NCBI GenBank assembly: GCA_028290595.1
Contig: JAQGJO010000005.1
Location: forward strand, 1-5,747
Source: Hyphomicrobiales bacterium
GTDB taxonomy: Bacteria; Pseudomonadota; Alphaproteobacteria; Rhizobiales; Beijerinckiaceae
Length of the DNA: 5,747 nucleotides
Direction: 5' to 3'
Under the pieces are notes generated by a model. That model was not told where the DNA came from, did no database searches, and saw nothing but the letters and a program-made list of their open reading frames with translations. Position numbers and translations under genes: made by a program. Shown here in pieces: positions 1-5,490 of this stretch; positions within the stretch are counted from its first letter, which is position 1, and the number at the start of each line of letters is the position of its first letter.

Positions 1-606
1 TGGAATATGGCGCAATCGCGTAGCGCGGCAATGCACGATCAGCTTGCCCTTAGCAAAGACGGCGCCGGCTGCCGTGGCGCCGCAGAAATCAGAGCGCCCG
101 TCGCCGACCCGAATGCTGTCGGCGCGCAATACCGCGCGCGGCGCTCTGGTCGCCAAGACGGCACATTTGCAGTTTCCCGCGGCGGACGCGCAATTCGACC
201 GCATATGTGGGAAAGACAACTGCCAGCGATCCGCTTCCGTCGCCGTGGCGCAATTCGCAAGAACCGGAAGCGCGATACCCGCATGCCGGAGAACCGTTTC
301 GACGACGATGTCCAATCCGTCCGACAAGACGGTGACCGACAAGCCGCGGTCATGGCACAGTTTCACGAAGCGAGAAAAAGCGGGATCGATCTCGACATCG
401 CGCAAGCACTCCGCCAGAGCGGCAGGCGTAACCCGCAGCAACGAGATCTGCCGGGCCATGCATTCGCGCGAGCCGATCTCGCCGCGCAGCCAGCTCGACT
501 CGATATCGAGCCATTCGGGATCGGCAAACTGCTCCAGCAGCAGGTCCGTCGTGTCCTGCCGCGATATGGTCCCGTCGAAATCCACGAATACACGGGCCGC
601 TTGCAT
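1..606 (-). CDS. HAD-IB family phosphatase, MtnX/SerB-like (C-terminus cut by window edge)
   Basis: Reading the minus strand from the ATG at 606-604 gives 202 uninterrupted codons running off the left edge. All HAD signature motifs are visible. Motif I is VDFDGT (residues 8-13) with nucleophile Asp9 and acid/base Asp11. Motif II is LSDG (94-97) with Ser95. The motif III lysine is K147 in GNCKC. Motif IV is VGDGRSD (167-173) with Asp169 and Asp173 for Mg2+. The spacing between motifs I and II fits the alpha-helical C1 cap of subclass IB, as in MtnX (methionine salvage enolase-phosphatase partner) and phosphoserine phosphatase. The ending FAKGKLIVHCR is typical of the MtnX-like group. About 20-30 residues are probably missing. 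The start is set by motif I beginning at residue 8; GGGA about 11 nt upstream is a weak ribosome site. It is likely a cytosolic phosphomonoesterase. It is divergent from the aminotransferase operon, suggesting a shared pathway, with a phosphorylated intermediate as substrate (inference). The exact substrate cannot be read from sequence. Confidence 0.92.
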   Translation of the reverse strand, partial: MQAARVFVDFDGTISRQDTTDLLLEQFADPEWLDIESSWLRGEIGSRECMARQISLLRVTPAALAECLRDVEIDPAFSRFVKLCHDRGLSVTVLSDGLDIVVETVLRHAGIALPVLANCATATEADRWQLSFPHMRSNCASAAGNCKCAVLATRAPRAVLRADSIRVGDGRSDFCGATAAGAVFAKGKLIVHCRATRLRHIP

Positions 607-990
607 TTGCCAGTTTCCCAGATAAGTCTTGGCATCAAGGAAGCAAGCTGTATGCCACGCCTTGGCGGCTCAAAAAGCCGAGGCATTCGGCCCTCTTCGG
701 CCTTGCGCCCCCATCCGAACATCAGCCGCTGTCCTACATTTTTTGTAGCGAGCAACATCGCGCGTCATCGCAAAACGTCGCCGCACAGCGCCAGTCGTCT
801 GCATGCGCAACTGGGCATGCGACCGCGAGCCGATGAAAAGGCCCATTTTAAAACGATCCTTCATGGGTTTCGGGGACCCGGCGGCTGTCAGGGGCATTTG
901 GAACGGTCCGTGCAAAAGATCAGGCATCGTCGACCGCCGCGCCTCGCGCGCCGATCAGTGCAGCCGACCGCAACAGTCACAGGTACCGTC
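607..990. other. divergent intergenic region between phosphatase and aminotransferase operon
   Basis: These 384 bases separate two divergent genes and should hold both promoters. No protein-like frame was found; the open frames here are short or continue from antisense of the phosphatase. Visible structure: a CTACA/TGTAG inverted repeat around a T-run (734-748), a repeated GCATGCG at 801-807 and 815-821 (14 bp apart), a CCCAT/ATGGG pair (842-846 and 863-867) around TTTTAAAA, and a small CGGCT/AGCCG hairpin near 670-685. No convincing -35/-10 pair could be fitted. In-frame GTG codons at 910 and 958 would lengthen the aminotransferase into this region, but the added residues do not look like family sequence. 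Confidence 0.6.
734..748. promoter_or_regulatory. short inverted repeat around T-run, possible operator
   Basis: CTACA, five T and TGTAG form a perfect 5-bp inverted repeat in the divergent intergenic region, about 130 bp upstream of the phosphatase start and about 245 bp upstream of the aminotransferase start. The arms are short and could arise by chance, so a regulatory role is only a possibility. Confidence 0.18.
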
Positions 991-2346
991 GTGAAACCTT
1001 ACAGCGGCCTCGAATACAGAAATCCGGAACGCACCTACAAAAGCGCCGTGCTTTTCAAAAAAGCCTCGGAGGTGATTCCCGGCGGCGTCAACAGCACAGC
1101 CCGGGCGAAATGGTCCGGCTGGGATCCTTACCCGATCTTCGCGGATCATGGCACCGGCTCGCGCCTCGTGGACGTCGACGGCAACGAATATGTCGATTAT
1201 CTGCTCGGGCTCGGTCCGATGCTGCTAGGCCATCGTCCGCCGCGCGTGACCCAGGCGGTCATCGACTTCATCCAGAACCGCGGCACGGTCTTCGCACTTC
1301 CGGCCGCGGAAGAGACGACCCTCGCGAAAAAGATCATTGCGGCCATTCCCAGCGTTGAACAAGTGCGTCTGTGCAACACCGGTACGGAAGCGGTGCTTTA
1401 TACCGTGCGTCTTGCCCGCGCTTTCACGGGCAGGAAAAAGATCGTCCGGTTCGAGGGCATGTATCACGGGTTTTCAGACGGCGTGTATTGGAGCAAGCAT
1501 CCCGCTCTTGAGACCGCCGGCCCCGACAATGCGCCCAAGCCCGTGCCGCAAGGGCCCGGCATGCCGTCGGGCATCGACGAATCGCTCATCATTCTGCAGT
1601 GGAACGACATCGCCGCCTTGCGCGAAACCTTGGAACGCCATGGCGACGACATTGCCGCGGTGCTCACCGAGCCGATCATGTGCAACACCGGCTGCATTCT
1701 GCCAAAACCGGGATATCTCGAAGCGATGTGCGATCTGACACGTAAACATGGCGTGTTGCTCATTTTCGACGAAGTTATCACCGGTTTTCGCATCAGCCTC
1801 GCTGGCGCCCAAGGCCATTACGGGATCGAGCCGGATCTTTCCGTGTTCGCCAAGGGTCTCGGCGGCGGCTTTCCAGTCGCGGCCATGGGCGGCCGCAAGG
1901 ACATCATGTCGCTCGTCGCGGAAGGCCGGGTGTCGATCGCCGGCACGTACAACGCCAACGGCATCGCCGTGTCCGCCGCCAATGCCGCGCTCGACGAACT
2001 CTCGCAACCTGGCATGTACGAAGGGCTCTATGAGATATCCGACATGCTGCACCAAGGCTTGGCCAAATTGGTCCGCGACCTGCGTGTTCCGGCGCATGTC
2101 GTCGGACTCGGACCCGTCTTCCAAATCTGGTTCAGCGACGCGCCGATCCGCAATTACCGCGAGGCGGCGCAGCATGCCGACCATCAGGCATTTCGCCTGT
2201 GGTGGGAAGGCATGCTGTCGCGCGGCGTGATGTTCCATCCTGGCGCCTACGAAAATCTCTTCGTCTCCTTCGCCCACACGAGAAATGACGTCGAGCTGAC
2301 GCTGCAAGCCGCCAAAGAGACCCTGACGCAAATGATGGTTTCGTGA
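991..2346 (+). CDS. class III PLP aminotransferase, glutamate-1-semialdehyde aminomutase-like (not HemL)
   Basis: A fold-type I PLP enzyme of 451 residues when started at GTG 991. Motifs in order: PGGVNS (30-35), NTGTEAV (129-135; PLP phosphate loop), MYHG (157-160; Tyr158 stacks on PLP), TEPI (227-230), FDEVITGFR (259-267; Asp260 contacts the pyridine nitrogen), FAKGLGGGFP (286-295; Lys288 is the Schiff-base lysine) and AGTYNANG (317-324; phosphate contact from the other subunit). The layout matches glutamate-1-semialdehyde 2,1-aminomutase (HemL). However, HemL has TYSGNP where this has TYNANG, and the genes around it are not tetrapyrrole genes, so it is best called a HemL-like transaminase of unknown substrate. 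GTG 991 was chosen because family homology begins soon after it (SAVLFKKASEVIPGG). Its ribosome site is weak (AGG at 981-983). GTG 958 and 910 are alternatives. First gene of a four-gene operon, with 10 bp between its stop and the next start. Cytosolic, probably a dimer. Confidence 0.92.
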   Translation: MKPYSGLEYRNPERTYKSAVLFKKASEVIPGGVNSTARAKWSGWDPYPIFADHGTGSRLVDVDGNEYVDYLLGLGPMLLGHRPPRVTQAVIDFIQNRGTVFALPAAEETTLAKKIIAAIPSVEQVRLCNTGTEAVLYTVRLARAFTGRKKIVRFEGMYHGFSDGVYWSKHPALETAGPDNAPKPVPQGPGMPSGIDESLIILQWNDIAALRETLERHGDDIAAVLTEPIMCNTGCILPKPGYLEAMCDLTRKHGVLLIFDEVITGFRISLAGAQGHYGIEPDLSVFAKGLGGGFPVAAMGGRKDIMSLVAEGRVSIAGTYNANGIAVSAANAALDELSQPGMYEGLYEISDMLHQGLAKLVRDLRVPAHVVGLGPVFQIWFSDAPIRNYREAAQHADHQAFRLWWEGMLSRGVMFHPGAYENLFVSFAHTRNDVELTLQAAKETLTQMMVS

Positions 2347-2356
2347 AGGTGCCGGC

Positions 2357-2707
2357 ATGTCGCCTATCGCGCTGACCATATGGCTGCTGAATGTCGCTTT
2401 CGACACCGGCGGCCAACTGGCCTTCAAGGCCGCCGCCATCACGGAGGACAGCGGCACCGGCCGATGGAGCGCGATGATCCGCCGGCCGTGGCTATGGGTC
2501 GGCGTTGGCTGCTATTTGGCCGAATTCGTCGCCTGGCTTGCATTCCTGTCGCTCGTCCCCTTGTCGGAAGGCGTGCTTCTGGGATCGATCAATATCGTCA
2601 TCATCATGCTCGCCGGCCGGCTGCTCTTTCGCGAAAAACTCAGCCCACTTCGCATCGCCGGCATTTCACTGGTCGCCCTGGGCGTCGCCTGCGTCGGGAT
2701 CGGCTGA
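2357..2707 (+). CDS. small four-helix DMT-superfamily membrane protein, EmrE/ArnE-like (first subunit)
   Basis: A 116-residue protein with four predicted inner-membrane helices (about 4-27, 46-66, 69-87 and 98-116), the size of EmrE (110) and ArnE (111). From CYLAEF (52-57) to the end it aligns with EmrE helices 2-4 without gaps, including the conserved Pro68 (EmrE Pro55). Asp16 lies eight residues before Lys24, the same spacing as Glu14 and Lys22 in EmrE, so a membrane acidic residue for proton or cation coupling is kept. EmrE Trp63 corresponds to Gly76, which argues against aromatic drug transport. Positive residues gather in loops 1 (R36, R42, R43) and 3 (R88, R92, K94), which predicts a periplasmic N-terminus. 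The start has a good ribosome site, GAAGG at 2345-2349, seven bases from the ATG. It overlaps the next gene by one base (TGATG). It probably pairs with that gene's product. Transported molecule unknown; an amine or lipid-linked amino compound is suggested by context. Confidence 0.85.
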   Translation: MSPIALTIWLLNVAFDTGGQLAFKAAAITEDSGTGRWSAMIRRPWLWVGVGCYLAEFVAWLAFLSLVPLSEGVLLGSINIVIIMLAGRLLFREKLSPLRIAGISLVALGVACVGIG

Positions 2708-3084
2708 TGATTCGATTCTATGCCGTGGGTTTCACCATTCTGCTTGCCTTCGACACGCTGACCCAGATCAGCTTCAAATACGCGGCTATCGACGCCCTGC
2801 CAGTCTCGGCTGACATCGCCTGGCTGACGCGCGTCGCCAGCCATCCTTGGATCTATCTGGCAATCGCCGGCTATATCGGCGCGTTCGCTACCTGGATGAG
2901 CCTGCTGAAGCACGCCCCCATCGGACCGGCGTTCGCTGCATCGCATCTCGAAGTTGTCATTGTCATGTTTCTGGCAAACGTACTGTTCGGCGAAACGCTA
3001 GGATGGATGCAGTTGTTCGGCGCCGCCGCCATCGTCGGCGGCATCGCCTGCCTGGCCTGCAGCCCGCGCGACGATCATGCTTGA
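2707..3084 (+). CDS. small four-helix DMT-superfamily membrane protein, EmrE/ArnF-like (second subunit)
   Basis: A 125-residue protein starting at the ATG that overlaps the stop of the preceding gene (TGATG), an arrangement typical of translational coupling. The same open frame extends upstream to 2380, but that part is an out-of-frame reading of the first subunit. Four helices are predicted (about 5-28, 48-67, 74-94 and 98-118). Residues 14-24 (AFDTLTQISFK) parallel AFDTGGQLAFK in the first subunit, again with Asp16 and Lys24 at EmrE Glu14/Lys22 spacing, and Pro71 matches EmrE Pro55. EmrE Trp63 corresponds to Ser79. Charges differ from the partner: loops 1 and 3 are neutral to negative (D29, D36, E96), while Arg3 and Lys68 lie at the N-terminus and in loop 2. 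This predicts a cytoplasmic N-terminus, opposite to the first subunit. The pair therefore resembles heterodimeric small transporters such as EbrAB or the ArnE/ArnF flippase. Its last eight bases overlap the DegT gene. Confidence 0.85.
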   Translation: MIRFYAVGFTILLAFDTLTQISFKYAAIDALPVSADIAWLTRVASHPWIYLAIAGYIGAFATWMSLLKHAPIGPAFAASHLEVVIVMFLANVLFGETLGWMQLFGAAAIVGGIACLACSPRDDHA

Positions 3085-4315
3085 AGGCTTTTACGAGATT
3101 CCTCCCACGGCTGGGCTGGAGCTTCGCTGGCGCGACTTCACCCAGCGCGGCGGCGCGAGCCTCGAAAGTGCTGCAGCCGCCTTCCTTGGCGTCGATAGTT
3201 TGCAACTCACATGTTCCGGCACGGCGGCTCTCGTTGTCGCGCTTATGACGCTCAAGCGCGAAAGCCGGCGCAGCACGGTGGTCATCCCGGCCTACACATG
3301 TCCACTGGTCCCGATCGCCATCACTTATTGCGGGTTGAAGATCAGTCTTTGCGACCTGTCTGCGGGCACGCTTGATCTGGATCAGGCCGAGCTGGCACGA
3401 CTGTGCGACGACGATACGCTTGCGGTCATCCCCACGCATCTGGCCGGCCGCTTGACCGACGTCGCATCCATCCTTCGAATCGCCCACGCTGCCGGCGCCA
3501 GGGTCATCGAAGATGCCGCGCAAGCCTTCGGGGCACGGCGCGGCAATGCGGCCGTCGGTACGGAAGGGGACATCGGCCTGTTCAGCCTAGCGGTCGGCAA
3601 GGGCCTGACGCTTTATGAAGGAGGTTTTCTCCACGCCCGTGACGACGCCTTGCGCAAAAGTTTGCGTGCCACCTGCGATCAGATGATCCGCGCCGATTTG
3701 GGCCTGGAGATCATGCGGTGCGCCCAACTTGTCGGCTATCGGGCTTTCTACAATCCGCGCGGGCTCTATTGGCTCTATGGCCATCCGCTTCGCGCCGCGC
3801 TTCAGCGAGAAGACACCATCGCCGCCGCGGGAGATCGTTTTTCGCTGATGATCCCGCTGCATCGCGTTGGCAACTGGCGCCAGTCGATCGGGCATAGTGC
3901 CTTGATGCGGCTTGATGGTTTTCTCGAAGCCACGCGAAAGTCCGGGCAAGCCCGCGCCGCCGAGCTACGCGCCATTCCCGGCGTCACCGTATTCGATGAC
4001 CATGGAATAGACCGCGGCGTCTGGCCATCGCTGTTCGTCACGATGCCAGATCAACATGCCCGCGACGCCGTGCTCGCGGCGCTATGGGCACGTGGCTGCG
4101 GATTGGGACGGCTTTTCAGCGACGCCCTGCCTGACTACGGTTACATTCAGCCAGTGTTGCCCAAAGTCGCCGTGCCGAACGCACGCGATATTGCGCGGCG
4201 GTCATTGACCGTCACCAACAGCCGATGGCTGACCCAAACGCATATGAACATCATCATCGATGTCATGGCCGCAGCCGTATATGCCGGCCGGGATTCCAAC
4301 TCGCCGGCTGCTTAA
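3077..4315 (+). CDS. DegT/DnrJ/EryC1/StrS family PLP aminotransferase
   Basis: A 412-residue fold-type I PLP enzyme of the family that aminates keto-sugars on nucleotides and cyclitols. Features in order: CSGTAAL (46-52; phosphate-binding turn), PAYTCPLV (71-78; the family's PsYTF-type strand), CDLSAGTLDLD (92-102; matches the family's vDvdpdTlniD), EDAAQAFGA (145-153; Asp146 pairs with the pyridine nitrogen) and GDIGLFSLAVGKG (164-176). Aligning FSLAVGK with the family SFHxxK pattern makes Lys175 the Schiff-base lysine; the usual histidine is Ala172. EGG (181-183) matches the family's GEGG. Length is slightly above the usual 370-400. The ATG at 3077 lies inside the preceding gene (8-bp overlap) and has no clear ribosome site, so translation is probably coupled. 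Last gene of the operon, followed by an inverted repeat. It is cytosolic. Amination of a keto-sugar, cyclitol or similar carbonyl is known for the family; the substrate here is unknown, and no sugar nucleotide genes are seen in the window. Confidence 0.92.
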   Translation: MLEGFYEIPPTAGLELRWRDFTQRGGASLESAAAAFLGVDSLQLTCSGTAALVVALMTLKRESRRSTVVIPAYTCPLVPIAITYCGLKISLCDLSAGTLDLDQAELARLCDDDTLAVIPTHLAGRLTDVASILRIAHAAGARVIEDAAQAFGARRGNAAVGTEGDIGLFSLAVGKGLTLYEGGFLHARDDALRKSLRATCDQMIRADLGLEIMRCAQLVGYRAFYNPRGLYWLYGHPLRAALQREDTIAAAGDRFSLMIPLHRVGNWRQSIGHSALMRLDGFLEATRKSGQARAAELRAIPGVTVFDDHGIDRGVWPSLFVTMPDQHARDAVLAALWARGCGLGRLFSDALPDYGYIQPVLPKVAVPNARDIARRSLTVTNSRWLTQTHMNIIIDVMAAAVYAGRDSNSPAA

Positions 4316-4346
4316 AACCGCTGATATTCATAGGCGAAACGAGAAT

Positions 4347-4375
4347 TTCATCAACGCCTACCTGGCGCTGATGAA
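4347..4375. terminator. inverted repeat between convergent genes, likely bidirectional terminator
   Basis: Two 12-base arms (4347-4358 TTCATCAACGCC and 4364-4375 GGCGCTGATGAA) pair with a single A/C mismatch around a five-base loop. The hairpin lies 31 bp after the aminotransferase stop and about 10 bp after the lipoprotein stop on the other strand, where a terminator for both would be expected. Neither side has a strong U-tract (AAATTCTC follows on the minus strand), so termination may be weak, or the element may stabilise mRNA ends. Confidence 0.5.
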
Positions 4376-4384
4376 GGTCGCGTT

Positions 4385-4567
4385 TCAGTTGTAAGGATTG
4401 GGCACGTCGTTCTCGACGTTGATGACTTCTTTGACCCGCTTTTGCATCGGATAACTGCGCACCACCTGCAAATCGTTGGCGCAAGCCGTGAGACCGATCA
4501 GGCAAGCAAGCGTCGCGTATAAGACAGGGTGAGACGCAGAGCGAAGAACAGAAGCGTACGAAGGCAT
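4385..4567 (-). CDS. small predicted lipoprotein
   Basis: A 60-residue protein with a signal peptide and lipobox. A basic start (Arg9) is followed by a hydrophobic stretch (about 15-26), then LTAC with Cys29 as the predicted lipid-modified residue. The mature peptide would be only about 32 residues, charged, and rich in Val and Asn (ends NDVPNPYN). A strong ribosome site, AAGGGG, lies eight bases before the ATG, which supports real expression and this start. Residue +2 after the cysteine is Asn rather than Asp, so outer-membrane sorting is expected under the enterobacterial rule, which may not hold here. It is transcribed towards the aminotransferase operon and shares the terminator-like hairpin. 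I do not recognise a family, and the function is unknown. Similar tiny lipoproteins are common and often poorly annotated in alphaproteobacteria. Confidence 0.7.
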   Translation of the reverse strand: MPSYASVLRSASHPVLYATLACLIGLTACANDLQVVRSYPMQKRVKEVINVENDVPNPYN

Positions 4568-4649
4568 GGTTTTCCCCTTGATTGAGTCGTCGACAGGTCA
4601 AGGTGCTATGCCATGGACGTTTCGCCGGCGTCACGCGATTAGCGGCAAC

Positions 4650-4663
4650 TTACATGGATGTAA
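4650..4663. promoter_or_regulatory. 14-bp palindrome, candidate operator
   Basis: TTACAT-GG-ATGTAA is a perfect 6+2+6 inverted repeat about 83 bp upstream of the lipoprotein start. A direct repeat, CGGCAA, flanks it on both sides (4643-4648 and 4665-4670). Size and position fit a dimeric helix-turn-helix regulator site for the lipoprotein gene. No regulator is encoded in the window and no -35/-10 pair could be fitted, so the role is inferred. Confidence 0.3.
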
Positions 4664-4852
4664 ACGGCAAGACAGAGAGGTGAAAACTTTCGTCACGCGA
4701 ACGCGTCTAATCCGATCCGGCAAGGCTTCAAGCTTCATAAAATGTAGCTTCGGCATCTCGGCAGCAAGATCACGACGGGAATGCCGAAACCGATACTTCA
4801 ACACGGCCTGTATCTTGGCGATCAATGCTGGCGGCAAGCTGTAGAGCTCTCG

Positions 4853-4878
4853 ACCAGCGCTTGGGCGTCGGCGCTGGT
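4853..4878. repeat. hairpin-forming inverted repeat
   Basis: ACCAGCGC (4853-4860) and GCGCTGGT (4871-4878) are perfect 8-bp arms around a 10-base loop. A CCCTTTTCCC stretch follows 10 bases later on the plus strand, too far for a standard terminator. It may be a structural relic inside decayed coding sequence. Confidence 0.35.
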
Positions 4879-5474
4879 GATCAGCGTCCCTTTTCCCGCA
4901 AGCTTGGCCGAGCCGAGGTATTAGGGAGCGTCATGCATCGGCGCCGGCCGCAGATCGCTTTGTGAAACTAATTTCTTTAGATGCTGCGGGAAACGGCGGC
5001 GTGAGGGACTTACGCGCCAGCCTGCATTGGAGCGGCTGCTTCTTGACGTGGGCGCTGTTTGTCAATCGAAGCCACCTGCTTTGAATGGGCGGCAGCCAGG
5101 GCGGATTCCCGGACCAAGACCATTCGGCGTCAGACGGAAGGACGCCGCGCAGTTCTGAAAGGCGCTGCTTAACAAGATGCAGGCCGTCTAGATTATCGTT
5201 GGTCACCGTCAGCAGCGTAAGCGAGCTGAAGCGGTTCGATATTCGATAGCTGCAAGGGTGGAGGCTCGGTCCCCGAGACAAGAACGCACATCATCCCTGC
5301 TTTGCAATGCAGCTATTCAGACTTGCGCCGAATCGCCCCGTAAACGCTAGGCATAGTGTCATTTTGTCCACAAATCGCCTTTTCGGCGCGCATGTGATAA
5401 AGGGGGGAACGGCTGTGTCGCTATTTTCCAAGTACGCAGTGTCTACACAATCAAAGCCTGCCTAAATATTTCAT

Positions 5475-5490
5475 AGGAAACAATGATTTG
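5475..5490 (+). promoter_or_regulatory. ribosome binding site and TTG start of ettA, overlapping an out-of-frame ATG
   Basis: AGGAAA (5475-5480) lies seven bases before TTG 5488, the ideal distance. An ATG at 5483 in another frame is only two bases from the site and opens a 10-codon frame (MIWHPISTSM) whose TGA at 5513-5515 overlaps an in-frame ATG (5515) of ettA. The TTG is preferred because it restores the conserved family N-terminus MASYQYVYVMK. Confidence 0.55.

Larger units (their letters stand above)
4568..5487. other. gene-poor region, about 920 bp
   Basis: No frame here gives a recognisable protein. The open frames (for example 4566-4844 plus, 4631-4837 minus and 4931-5281 minus) lack domain motifs, plausible start sites and ordinary amino-acid composition. 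The stretch should hold the promoters of the lipoprotein (left end) and of ettA (right end). It contains a 14-bp palindrome (4650-4663), an 8-bp-arm hairpin (4853-4878), a possible frameshifted coding remnant on the minus strand (about 4730-4916) and short hairpins near 5263 and 5376. No insertion-sequence ends, tRNA or rRNA were recognised. Confidence 0.6.

Noticed and set aside
7..990. N-terminal 328 codons of the plus-strand open frame as part of the aminotransferase
   Set aside because: They are antisense to a HAD phosphatase with intact catalytic motifs, or lie in intergenic DNA, and have no aminotransferase-like sequence; homology starts just after GTG 991.
1474..2457. 327-residue minus-strand open frame
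   Set aside because: It is opposite the aminotransferase with its catalytic motifs and is a high-GC antisense shadow with no recognisable domain.
2380..2706. Upstream extension of the second transporter subunit
   Set aside because: This part is an out-of-frame reading of the first subunit, and the composition (rich in Arg and His) is not membrane-like.
4629..4700. Repeated CGTCACGCGA (4629-4638 and 4691-4700)
   Set aside because: A single 10-bp repeat pair in about 900 bases of GC-rich DNA is close to chance expectation and is not symmetric around the palindrome.
4566..4844. 92-residue plus-strand open frame, or a shorter GTG version near 4680
   Set aside because: The composition is Arg/Ser/Cys-rich and non-protein-like, and it starts inside the promoter region of the lipoprotein.
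4931..5281. 116-residue minus-strand open frame
   Set aside because: No domain, no good ribosome site and unremarkable composition; probably chance.
5364..5372. TTGTCCACA, one mismatch from a DnaA box
   Set aside because: A single imperfect copy without AT-rich DNA or further boxes is expected by chance and does not support an origin.
5406..5410. GGAAC as an EcfG-type -35 element before ettA
   Set aside because: No matching -10 (CGTT) at the required spacing.
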